A program made the position numbers and the translations under genes. The notes under the pieces were generated by a model, which made no database searches, was not told the origin of the DNA, and worked only from the letters and a program-made list of their open reading frames with translations. A DNA stretch of 64,000 nucleotides from Mesocentrotus franciscanus. Taxonomy: Eukaryota > Echinodermata > Echinoidea > Camarodonta > Strongylocentrotidae. Within the stretch, counting starts at the first letter, position 1, and each line of letters starts with the position of its first letter. Shown here one piece after another: positions 23,195-34,459 of the stretch. The stretch covers positions 19,845,910 through 19,909,909 of the forward strand of contig CP137671.1 of the NCBI GenBank assembly GCA_037976565.1, given 5' to 3'.

Positions 23195-25032
23195 CTGTTA
23201 TGATAGCAACATTATGTTGAATGAGTAAAAACTAACAACCCATTAAAACTATTTTCAATATTGAACAATCTGTTTAAATCAATGTTAAAATCAATATCCC
23301 GATGTAAAAATCTAAACACAATCATAGTTATTGTGTAATGAGGTACAGGTCTTGACACCTGAAATCAGCACCAATCTCAATAGTTACTGAATTCTTTTTG
23401 AGACCGATATGATGCTGGTGATTTATTACTGATAGGTAATTACAGAGGTGATGAATAGGTTTTGACTGATCCAATCGGAACGAACAAAAAAGGCTGATAT
23501 TTTCTAGATCGTATTGATCTGTTAATTGTGGGAGCAGTGGGTGCGTAGGAATGGAGGACTTGGCTCATGATTATAAGTTTTACAGAACAAAAGAGAATAA
23601 AACAAGAAGGCAGTACGTTCGCAAGCCCGTCCTCAATCACACTACTCTTGAAGAAAACCATGTGCTTTATTCGGGGGGAAACCCTGAATGATCTGATTAT
23701 GTAATCGACGACGTTTTAGTGGTGGGTCAATGATTTAAAAAAAGGGAGGGGATTTTCCCCTGGTCGTGTGATTCGGTAATCTAACTGCCCCCACTGCATT
23801 TGCATGTCGTATTGAGTAAGGGTTATGGGGAGGGGGTGATCCACATACTGGATGTAAAGTCTTAATCTGTAACAATAGTAACATTATGTTAGATAAATAA
23901 CAGCTGACATTACACTACTTAAAAATATGTGTTAAACATTACATCATGATACAGTTGACATCCTCATTTATTTACAAAAGCAGTACGTTATTCTGAGATT
24001 TGATTGAAATAGTACTCTGAAAATCCATTTTTGTCATAACACAAAAGTGTGAAAACAAATAAACACGGAACACCCTGCACTTTCCAATGGGATTCAGAAA
24101 TATCACAAACGCTGAATAAGAGATGCGATTCATCATTTTATAGGTTTTAAAAGAAAAGTACACCCTGATACTAAGTGTTTTTTATCAATAATAGAAGCAG
24201 GAAATGTAATCATGTCAGTGAAAAATTAAGCCGCAAAACCGTTTAAAAAAAAAGTTATACAATTTTGAAGTTGCGGTCAATCAAACACAAATTGACAACT
24301 CTGTGACGTATTAGGCGAGCTGTCTTCTCATTTGCCCTGTACTAAATAACTACAAAAAGTTTATAATACCCCTAATAAAAAAGTCAATCATAAGTTCACC
24401 CTAAAAATAATTAGTGCAACTATGTTTTTATGCAACCCCTCTATGGAACAAAACTATTCCATAATCGATAGCTAAGAATTTGAAGTTAATTAAATTTTCT
24501 ATACAGAGCAAATTGGAAAGAAGCTCGCAAAAAACGTCGCAGCGTTTCGAATTTGTGTTACACTAATGACAAGTTTAAAAATGTACAATTTTTTAAATTT
24601 TTATCGGATATTGCTCAAACTTTCACAAATTTGTTACTCTCATATTTCTGCTTTTTTTAAACCGACTTCCCCTTTAGATTGAATATTTAGTCTCATCAGC
24701 AATTTACATTACAAATAACCGTCACTCTTTCAGCACTTCCATTACCCCCCCCCCGTATTGCCCTACTAATGAAAGATTATATGGTTCATATTATTCACTA
24801 TCAATATTACAATCTTTATTCTGTTTCTGTATTATAACAGAAAGCTCACTTTTCGCTTCCACTTCCCGGCTGAAACGTTTAAATGTGTCTCCTTCCTCTT
24901 AACGGTACACTAACTGGAATATGTAAATCGTCCACTTGCGTTTGACTATATAGGAAATAGTACTTTTCAAGTATGACAAAACATGTAGGCGTTTGCTTAG
25001 AGTCCTTAACGAATATATGATCAAATCAATAC
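23195..25032 (-). other. Long array intron with foldback MITE
   Basis: About 1.84 kb with standard array blocks and the MITE at 24150-24680. A C-run occurs at about 24746-24757. The post-donor block is at about 24830-25032. Confidence 0.6.
24150..24680. mobile_element. Intronic foldback MITE, copy 2
   Basis: Same structure as 20715-21240: AAAGAAAAGTACACCCTGAT at the start, GACTTCCCCTTTAGATTG at the end, and the internal pairing segment GTGACGTATTAGGCGAGCTG. Confidence 0.65.
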
Positions 25033-25206
25033 CTTTGCAGATGATGCCATCGACGAAGATGATGAGTAGAAGTCATCGTGAAGATGGACCTTCACACGGA
25101 GTGTCAGGCTCATCAAACGAGGCATCTTACAGATGAACTGAGCGAGACCACGTGATGCAGACGGACGTTCACAGAGATCCAGAGACCAGGTGTAAAGAGT
25201 CTCAAT
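25033..25206 (-). CDS. LRR exon (174 bp), type B
   Basis: The acceptor is CATAATAG|ATTGAG and the donor GCAAAG|GTATTG, phase 0. It has 58 open codons. The B-type loop is two residues shorter than in the other B exons (RVKVHLHDDFYSSSSSM). Cores are IETLYT and LMSLTL. Confidence 0.8.
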
Positions 25207-26523
25207 CTATTATGACAGTAAAATTACGTTGAATGAATAATAAATAATAAAACATTAAAACTATACTGAATATTCAACAATCTGTTTAAACCAATGTTAA
25301 CATCATTACCTAATGTACAAATCTTATCACAATCACATTTGTTTTGTAATGAGGTACAGGTCTTGACAACTGAAAATAGCACTAATTTAAATAGTTCCTG
25401 GATTCTTTTTGAGACCAATATAATGCTGTTTATTTATTAATGATATATAATGACAGAGGTGATCAATAGGTTTGACTGATCCAATATGGACTGGAGCATG
25501 ACGTATCCAAAATGATATATTTTCTAGATCATATTGACCTGTTTACTGTGGGAACAATGGGTGAATATGAATGAAAGACTTGGCTCATGATCGAAATTCT
25601 TACAGAACAAAAGAGAATAAAACAAGAATGCAGAACGGTTGCAAACCAGTCCTCAATCACACTACTTTTCAGGGGAAACATGTGCGTTTAGTCGGGGGGG
25701 GGGGGAACTGAGCACCCTCAGTATGTTATTGACAACACGATATAGTGTCGGGTCCATGATTATCAGAAAGAAGGGGATATTTTCCCCCGGGCATATGATT
25801 CGGAAATCTCGCTGACCCTCCTGCATTTGCACGTCTAACTGAGTGAGTGGATGGGAGGATGATCCACATACTGGATGTCAAGTCTTTATCTATTATGATA
25901 GTAAAATTATGTTGAATATACAAACGCTTACATTACAGTACTTGAACATATTTTTAAACATTACTTCATGATACATTTGCCATCCTCATTAATTTATAAA
26001 CGCATTATGTTATTATGACATTTGATTGAAATAATACTTTGAAAAACTAATTTTGCATAACAGAAAAGTGTAAAACAAATACACAAGGAACACTTTGCAG
26101 TTTCCAAATGGTTACGGAAATAATACAAACGGGGACGAAAAAATTAGATTTTTCATTTTTGAAAGTTTCTAAATTAAACTGTTAAGTCTGATCAGTATTC
26201 ACAATTAAAATAGCTGTCTCTCCATAAGCAATTATGTAGCAACCCGATCTATCATATAAATAGAAAAATATAGTATATATATTATTCACTATCAATCTTA
26301 TGATCTTAACTCTGTTTTTTGGTATTATGAAAGAAAGTTCACTTTTCGCATCCACTTCCTGTAACGTTCAACTTGTCCTACCTGCTTCCTCTTAACAGTG
26401 TACCAATAGGGAGAGTACAATTGTACACTTTCGTTGGACTATTTAGGAAAGAGTACACCTCCAGTATAACAAATTATGAAGTGGTTTGTTAAGAGTCCTA
26501 AAAAGTATTATCAAATCAAATAC
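25207..26523 (-). other. Short array intron, no MITE
   Basis: About 1.32 kb of unit sequence with the empty MITE site near 26170 (CTAAATTAAACTGTTAAG) and the post-donor block at about 26325-26523. A G-run lies at 25696-25705. Confidence 0.6.
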
Positions 26524-26691
26524 CATTGCGGATGATGCCATCGATGAAGATGTTAAGTAGAAGTCATCGTGATACTGACCGCGGAGTGTCAGGTCCTTCA
26601 GATTAGTCATCTTACAGATGAGCTGAGCGAAATCACGTGATGCAGAAGGACGTTTTCTGAGATCCCAATCAGGAATGTAAAGGGTCTCAAT
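26524..26691 (-). CDS. LRR exon (168 bp), type A
   Basis: The acceptor is CATAACAG|ATTGAG and the donor GCAATG|GTATTTG, phase 0. It has 56 open codons: IETLYI, LRKRPSASRDFAQLICK, LKDLTL, A-type loop RGQYHDDFYLTSSSMASSAM. Confidence 0.8.
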
Positions 26692-27111
26692 CTGTTATGA
26701 TAGCAACATTACGTTGAATGAATAATTACAAACAACCCATCAAAACTATCTTCAAAATTCAGCGATATGTTCAAGATTATATAAATATCGTTGCCACAAT
26801 GAACAAATCTTAACACCATAAAATTTCATTTGTAATAAATTACAAGTTTTGACACCTGAAATTTGCCAAATTTAAATAGTTCCTGGATTATTTTGAGACC
26901 GATTTAACGGTGTTTATTCATAATTTATAGGTAATGACAGAGGTGATCAATATGTTTTTGATTGATCAAATAGGGACGGTGGGCAATACGGAGAAAGAAA
27001 AGTATATTTTTTTTCAAGATCATATTGACCTGTTGACTGAGAGACAAGTGGGTAAATATGAAAAAGGGCGTTGCTCATGATCTAAAGTCTTGCAGAACAA
27101 AAAAGGGAAAA

Positions 27112-27222
27112 ATTTGAATTTGAATTTGAATTTGAATTAAATTTTATTTATTCACCACCATTGAAACCATTGAAACAAAAGGTATATAAATGTACAGTTA
27201 TAATGTCAATAAAACATAAATA
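27112..27222 (-). mobile_element. Short LINE 3' end with (TTCAAA)n tail
   Basis: On the minus strand about 80 bp precede AATAAATAAAATTTAATTC and four to five TTCAAA units. Short 3' fragments with a simple tandem tail are typical of CR1/L2-like LINEs. It is similar to the 3' end of the LINE at 30955. Confidence 0.55.
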
Positions 27223-27657
27223 GGGGGAGAACCTAAACACCCTGATTATGATATCGACGACATGATATAGTGGCGGATCCGAGATTGTCAAAAGAAGAAT
27301 CTCCGGTCGTTTTATTCGGTAATTTAACTGACCCTACTGCATTTGCACGTTGGAAAGGGTGAGCATTGGGGAGGGGGGTCCACATACTTGATGTCATTAT
27401 GTTAGATAAAGAAAGGCTGACATTACACTGCTCAAAAATATTTTTAAACATTATGTCATGATACGGTTGTCATCCTCATTTATGTACAAATGCAATTCGT
27501 TATTCTGAGATTCGAATGAAATAGTACTTTGAAAGTCTAATTTTATATAACATAAAAGTGTGAAAACAAATAAAGAAGAAGAACCTTGCAGTTTCCAAAG
27601 GGATACAGAAATTACACGAACGGGGAATAAGAGATGTGATTCATCATTTTGTAGGTT

Positions 27658-28190
27658 TTAAAAGGGAAGTCCATCCTGATATTAAGTGGTTTTAATAGAA
27701 GCAGAAAAAGAAATCATGGCAATGAAAGTTGAAGAAAAAAAGATTAACGAAAGTTATATGACAATTTTTCAAGTGCGGTCAAGCAAACACAAATTAACAA
27801 CTCTGTTACGTATTAAGCGAGCTCTCCCTCGATTGCCCTGTACTAAATAACTACACAAAATTATACTTTTCCCATAAGAAAAAATTCAATCATATATTCA
27901 CCCTAAATAAAATTAGTGGAACTATGTTTTTATGCAACCCCTCTATTAAACTTAACTCTTCGGTAATCGATAGCTTACAAAATAAAAGTTAACTAACTTT
28001 CTATACAGAGCAAATTGGAAAAAAGCTCGCAAGATACTTCACAGCGTTGTCAGTTTGTGTTACACTGATGACAACTTACAAAAATTCACAACTTTCCTTT
28101 TTTTAGTCGGATATTGCTTCAACTTTCACCAATTTGTTTCTCTCGTTTTTCTGTTTTTATTTAAACCGACTTCCCCTTCAGATTTAATAT
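27658..28190. mobile_element. Intronic foldback MITE, copy 3
   Basis: Same family as above. It is almost identical to 29640-30170, far more than the surrounding unit sequence, which points to recent duplication or gene conversion. Confidence 0.7.
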
Positions 28191-28532
28191 TTAGTCTCAT
28201 CAGCATTTGGCATTACAAATAACCGTCACTCCTTCAGCTTTTCCATTACCCTCCGTATCGCCCCATGGAATGAGAAAAATATATATGGTTCATATCAATC
28301 ACTATCAATCTTAAAATCTTCATTCTGTTTCTGTATTATGACAGAAAGTTCACTTTTGGCTTCCACTTCCTGAAACGTTTAACTTTCTCTGCTTCCTCTT
28401 GATGGTGTACTAATTGGGATAATAAAATCATCCACTTGCGTTTGACTATATAGAAAAGATTACACTTCAAGTATGACAAAACATGTAGTGATTTGCTTAG
28501 GGTCCTACAAAAAAATATGATCAAATCAATAC

Positions 28533-28712
28533 ATTTGCAGATGATGCCATCGACGAAGATGATGAGTAGAAGTTATCGTGAAGAGAGACATAGTCTCCCT
28601 CACCGAGTGTCAGGCTCTCCCAACGAGGTGTCTTACAGATGAACTGAGCGAGATCACTTGATGCAGACGGACGTCCACTGAGATCCAGAGACCAGATGTT
28701 AAGAGCATAAAT
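28533..28712 (-). CDS. LRR exon (180 bp), type B, first of the array
   Basis: The acceptor is CATAACAG|ATTTAT and the donor GCAAAT|GTATTG, phase 0. It has 60 open codons. The sequence is slightly unusual: IYALNI instead of IETL, CKTPRWESLTL in the second repeat, B-type loop YVSLHDNFYSSSSSM. It is the exon nearest to the NACHT side of the array; an A exon expected about 1.5 kb upstream is missing. Confidence 0.78.
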
Positions 28713-29639
28713 CTGTTATGAAAGTAGCATTACGTTGAATAGGTAATAAATAACAACACATTAAAACTATATTCAATGTTGAACAATCTGTTCAAATCAA
28801 TGTTAAAATCATTGCCCAAATGTAAAAATATTAACACAATTTAATAAATTTATAGTGTAATGGGGTACAGGTCCTGACATCTAAAATTAGCACTGATTTC
28901 AATAGTTCCTGGATTCTTTTTGAGAACGATATAATGCTGTTTATTTATTACTGATAGGTAATTGCAGAGGTGATCAATAGGTTTTTGACAGATGCAATCG
29001 GGACTGGGGCATGACGAATAAAAAAGGATAACATTTTCTAGATCATATTGACCTGTTAACTGTGGGAGCAGTGAGTAATTATGAATGAAGGACTTGACTC
29101 ATGATCTAAAGTCTCAGAGAACAAACGAGAATAAACCAAGAAGGCAGAACGGTCGAATCAGTCCTAAATCACACTAATCTTGAAGAAAAACCCGTGTTTT
29201 AGTCGGGGGAGAACCTGAACACCCTGATTATGTTATCGACGACATTACAGTGGCGGATCCATGATTGTCAGAAAGGAGGGAATTTTCCCCCGTTCGTATG
29301 ATTCGGTGATCTAACCGCACTGCATTTGCATGTCGGAATGAGTGAGCGATTGGGGGAAGGGGGGTCCACATACTTGATGTCAAGTCTTAATCTGTTACAA
29401 TAGTAATATTATGTTAGATAAATTAAAGCTGACATTACACTACTCAAAAAGATACGGTTGACATCCTCATTTATGCACAAATGCAATACGTAATTCTGAG
29501 ATTTGATCGAAATAGTACTTTGAAAGTCTAATTTTATTTAACATAAAAGTGTGAAAACAAACAAACATGAAGAACCTCGCAGTTTCCAAAGGGATATAGA
29601 AAGTACACAAACGGGGAATAAGAGATGTGATTCATCATT
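28713..29639 (-). other. Array intron upstream of the first array exon
   Basis: Unit-type blocks continue, then shift near 29170-29460 to the sequence normally found after a B exon. The expected type-A exon has therefore been lost in a junction within this interval. Confidence 0.5.
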
Positions 29640-30180
29640 TTGTAGGTTTTAAAAGGGAAGTCCATCCTGATATTAAGTGGTTTTAATAGAAGCAGAAAAA
29701 GAAATCATGGCAATGAAAGTTGAAGAAAAAAAGATTAACGAAAGTTATATGACAATTTTTCAAGTGCGGTCAAGCAAACACAAATTAACAACTCTGTTAC
29801 GTATTAAGCGAGCTCTCCCTCGATTGCCCTGTACTAAATAACTACACAAAATTATACTTTTCCCATAAGAAAAATTCAATCATACATTCACCCTAAATAA
29901 AATTAGTGGAACTATGTTTTTATGCAACCCCTCTATCAAACTTAACTCTTCGGTAATCGATAGCTTACAAAATAAAAGTTAACTAACTTTCTATACAGAG
30001 CAAATTGGAAAAAAGCTCGCAAGATACTTCACAGCGTTGTCAGTTTGTGTTACACTGATGACAACTTCAAAAATTCACAACTTTCCTTTTTTTAGTCGGA
30101 TATTGCTTCAACTTTCACCGATTTGTTTCTCTCGTTTTTTTGTTTTTATTTAAACCGACTTCCCCTTCAGATTTAATATT
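29640..30180. mobile_element. Intronic foldback MITE, copy 4
   Basis: Starts AAGGGAAGTCCATCCTGATA, ends GACTTCCCCTTCAGATTT. Differs from the 27658 copy by only a handful of bases over about 550 bp. Confidence 0.7.
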
Positions 30181-30261
30181 TAGTCTCATCAGCATTTGAC
30201 ATTACAAATAACCGTCACTCCTTCAGCTTTTCTATTAATAAGAGATGTGATTCATCATTTT

Positions 30262-30800
30262 GTAGGTTTTAAAAGGGAAGTTCACCTTGATGTTAAGTGG
30301 TTTTAATAGAAGCAGAAAAGATAATCATGTCAGTAAAAGTTTAAGCAAAAACTGATTGAAAAAAAAAAAGTTATGACATTTTGAAGGTGCGGTCGATCAA
30401 ACACAAATTGTCAAGTCTGTGACGTATTAGGCGAGCTTTCCTCTCGATTGTCCTGTACTAAATAACTACAAAAATTAATATTTTCCCTTAAGAAAAATTT
30501 CAATCATATATTCACCCTAAATAATTAGTGCAACTATGTTTTTATGCAACCCCTCTATAACAAAAATACATGTATTCCGTAATCGATAGCTAACAAAGTG
30601 AAAGCTAATCAAATTTTCCATACATAGCAAATTGGAAAGGAGGGTCGCAAGATTCGTCACATCGTTTGTGTTTGTGTTCCATTGATGACAAATTCAAACA
30701 TTCATAACTTTCCTTTTTTTAATCGGATATTGCTCAAACTTCTGTTTCTCTCGTTTGTCTGCTTCTTTTAAAACCAACTCCCCTTTTACAGTGAATATTT
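30262..30800. mobile_element. Intronic foldback MITE, copy 5
   Basis: Second copy directly beside copy 4, separated by a short repeat of the flanking sequence (GAGATGTGATTCATCATTTT at about 29623 and 30242). The pair looks like a local tandem duplication of MITE plus flank, but this copy is more diverged. Confidence 0.65.
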
Positions 30801-31650
30801 AGTCTCATCAGCAATTCACATTACAAATAGCCGTATTGTCCCGATGGAATGAAAAAAATATGGTTCATATTATTCACTATAAAACAAAGGAGAATAAAAC
30901 AAGAAGGCAGAACGGTCGCAAACCAGTCCTCAACCACACTACTCTTTTTCAATTAAATTTAATTCAAATTATCATTTATTTTCTTCCATTCAATTTGTTC
31001 AAACAATACAATTTATACGTTTGAACATGAATTTAATTTAAGAACTGGTATTACAAGGAAGAGGGCGCGAAACCCAGTAAGCATAGCTTGTATTCGGTAC
31101 GCCTGAATACACAAATACATATAATACATTATAAATAGAAGAAAGGAAGAAAAGGATAGGTAAGGAGGAGAGAAGGATAGAGAGCTTGGAGAAAGAGAAA
31201 GGAAGAGGACTGCAACATAATAGCAATGGAGTGTATGGCATGCATAAACAACATAATGGCAAGATATAGGTGAAAGATTTAGGGTGGAGGAGTAATACTT
31301 ATGAACTGTAATTAAATTAGCTTGGGACCAGTGAAACGGATATTATTTTGAAAATACGTTTACGGTGTTTGGGGATTTCTTCGGATGATCTGGTACCATA
31401 CTTATGGACATCTGAAACATGTTGGAATTGGCCGCAGAACTGAGAAGGTAGTTGTGAGTTTAGACATTTATATAATAATTTACATTGTTGAAGTTTATTT
31501 ATATCTTCAATACGAAGCAACTTAAGAGATTTAAATAAAGGATCGCTACTCATGGATTGTGGGTTAGAACCTGATATCATATGTAAAACCTTATTTTGCC
31601 TTGCACAAAGCTTTTTTAGACGTGTTCGATATGTATTTGCCCATATAATA

Positions 31651-32570
31651 TTACAATAGGATAGGGATGGGAGAATCAAAGACCAGTATAAAGTACGTAA
31701 TATCATTTTTGGGTAAAAACACACTTAGGCGGTAAATAACACCAGAGTTTTTAGCCATTTTCTTTTCAAGTGCATTTATATGATTTTTCCATGTTAATTT
31801 ACTGTCTATGAAAATACCAAGAAACTTAGTTGAATCAACTCTGGGTAGAATATGATTATTTAAATTGATTTGTACAGAGCTAAAGTCAGGAGGTTTTGGA
31901 GAGTTGTAAAATATGTAGTTACATTTCTTGTAGTTGATTGTTAATTTATTGGCTGCAAACCAATTGCAGGCATTTATTAATTCGGTGTTGACAGTTTTAC
32001 ATAGTATATCGAGATTTTTGTGAGAATATAATAAGATTGTATTATCAGCGTGTAGAATAAAAGAAAGTAGGTTGGATGATCGGTAAATATAATTTACAAA
32101 CATTATGAAAAGTAAGGGGCCTAACAATGACCCCTGGGGACCCCGCAAGTAATTTCTTTAAAGTCAGACAGTTTCGAATTATAAATGGTACATTAACGAC
32201 GATTATTAAGGTGGCTAGAAAAAATATCATGTGCAATTCCACGATCGCCGTCGCAATTAAGTTTAGATAACAAAATATTATGGTTGATTGTGTCAAAGGC
32301 CTTTGACAGATCAATAAATACACCGATAGCGAGTGAATTATCTTTGAATGCATCAATTATTTTGTTGGTAAGTTCCAAAAGAGAGAGTTCAGTTGAGTGG
32401 TCTTTCCGAAAGCCAAATTGATTTAGTTTTTCTAGGAAACTATAGGTTCTGTTGTAAACGATACGTTCTAGAATCTTGGAGAGCACAGAGAGTACTGAAA
32501 TAGGTCTGTAATTGCTAACTTGTTCCTTTGCTCCACTTTTGAAAATTGTGGTAACTCTTGCTAATTTCAT
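31651..32570 (-). pseudogene. Reverse transcriptase domain of the LINE (frameshifted)
   Basis: Two overlapping frames together cover the RT palm. 32570-32193 has NYRPISVLSVLSKILE, the QFGFRKDHST motif and FIDLSKAFDTINH (first catalytic Asp). 32148-31651 has GPQGSLLGPLLF, then HADNTILL at the second catalytic box, where the ADD pair reads ADN. The C-terminal part continues at 31724-31317 in a third frame (LYWSLILPSLSYCNIIW, then RLKKLCARQNKVL). Confidence 0.8.
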
Positions 32571-32683
32571 CTTGTCCGGGAATTTACCGGTACTAAGTGA
32601 TAAATTGAATACATGGCATAGTGGTTTACATATTAGGTCAATAACAGCTTTAATAATTTTAGGGGAACATCCGTCTAGACCAG

Positions 32684-34459
32684 GGCCGGTATTTAATTCA
32701 ATACTTAGAATAAGTAAGAATTTTACTTATCTCGTATTCAAATCGCATTTTAGACTTTTACATACCTACTAAGACTAAATCTAAGTAACATACTTACTGG
32801 TCAATCAAAAGTAATGGGCAATTAATGCGTCGCAATAAATGCGCGCTAATATAATTGTGTGCAGGTTATGATACTACGTTATGGCCCGGTCACACTATGA
32901 CGTTTTAGAGAAACTTATAGCTAGCGTATGAAAAATCATGAAATAATGTCAAAACGTCGGCATACGCCCCCCAAAAACATCAAAAATTCTGCAGCATGAA
33001 TAATTTGGGCGTATACATAACGTATTGAACGTATACATATCGTATGTCTAACCTATTAGTAACCTATCACTATCTTATGGCAGCGTATGACAGCGAATCA
33101 CAGCGTATGGCGAGCGCATGTCCAGCGTTCTCGACCTATGCCCAACGTATGAGTAGCTTATGAGAAAACTATGCGCAGCGCGCTCGGCGTGTTGCTGAAG
33201 ATCACGTGACGTTACCTCTAAATAACTTCAATACATTACTTTACATGCTTACAATTTGAAAAACGCCTATACTACGCCAGTTGTACGGTAGAAGCACGTT
33301 CAATAAGTTACTCCGTCGTCAGACATACGTCGAATACGTCTGAATACGTCAATATGCGTTGCAGATACGTCAGATATAGGTTAGATATAGGCTAGAAGTA
33401 AGTTACTCATAGGTTATCAATAAGTTAGCTGTACGGTATACCTTCATGCCAACGTATGTCGACGTATGAGTTACCTACCTCTAACGTATTTAACGTGTGT
33501 CTAGCTTATGTGTAACGTATATGCCTAACCTATGCCTAACCTATGAAGAGGACGTCGGCATACGCCCAAAAATTTTGAGCAAGCACAAAAAATTATTTCG
33601 GCCTCTGCGTACAACAACATATGCCAGCTTATACCAGCGTGCTTTTAACGTATACAACTTATACCAAACCTACCCCTAACTTATGTCAACGTGCACTAGC
33701 ATGTTGGTGAAAATTCACATACGTCGGCATACGTTACTGCTATACGTTATAGTGTGACCGGGCCATAAGGAAACCATCTGCCTACCAGTCAAGGCCTCCC
33801 AATAAGTGGCTTAAGTCTGGTAGGGAGCCGTCTTAAATGTAGGGTAAAATACTCAGCAAAAGGTTTGGACTGAATACCAATATTGGCTAAGTAATTTACT
33901 TAAGCCAAATACTAAGTGAAAAGCTTAAATTTAGTACTAAAAGGTAATGCAAAGTTTTGGAAAATTTTGAAATTGGATGGATAGTAATTCTTTAAATTTT
34001 TGATATATTTGGATGCCTCTGTGGATGTATTATAAGCACTAAAAAAATTAGCCCCTAAAACACTTCTGCTTTCGAGCAAATTGAATAATCAAAATTTACC
34101 GGTGCTCCCGGTAAATTTCAAATATTTCAAATAGCGCCTAAGGCCATTCCACGGTAGCTGCGACCATGAAAATCTCAGAATATGCAGTTCTGATATATAT
34201 ATCTTCCAAACGGGAATCGGTCGATTGTAGTCAATAAACATTGTTTTAAAGCTAAAGTAATATCAGTCTTGAGAGGGCGCTTTACAACATAAAGAGTTTA
34301 TTATTTACAATTTCATCACTTTAGACTCGATTTCAACCGCGACAACGATTATTGAATATTGTAAAATCGCATATGCTTCCAATATGTTCATTTGAACCAA
34401 ATTCATGACCCCATACCAAAACTTTGTAATAACTTTAAGTATTGAATTGAATACCGGCC
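32684..34459. mobile_element. Harbinger-like non-autonomous element in the LINE RT gene
   Basis: The termini are GGCCGGTATTTAATTCAATA and its inverse, flanked by CAG at 32681-32683 and 34460-34462. Removing the element restores the LINE reading ...NNMASG|LDGCSP. A 3-bp CWG duplication and GG(G)CCGGT ends fit PIF/Harbinger or ISL2EU-like elements. There is no transposase ORF. The subterminal region has ACTTAAG/CTTAAGT repeats. A second element lies inside. Confidence 0.7.
32882..33765. mobile_element. Nested 884-bp element built of degenerate ACGTATG repeats
   Basis: The ends TGGCCCGGTCACACTATGAC and GTTATAGTGTGACCGGGCCA are inverted repeats, with TA on both outer sides (32880-32881, 33766-33767). 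Much of the interior is a dense series of short motifs of the type ACGTATG, CCTATGCCTAAC, GTCGGCATACG and TAGGTTAGATATAGG. No coding. The class is uncertain; the GGCCCGGTCACAC end recalls Harbinger-like ends. Confidence 0.65.

Larger units (their letters stand above)
26692..28532 (-). other. Long array intron with LINE tail and foldback MITE
   Basis: About 1.84 kb. It holds the standard blocks, a small LINE 3' end (27112-27222), the foldback MITE (27658-28190) and the post-donor block (about 28335-28532). Confidence 0.6.
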
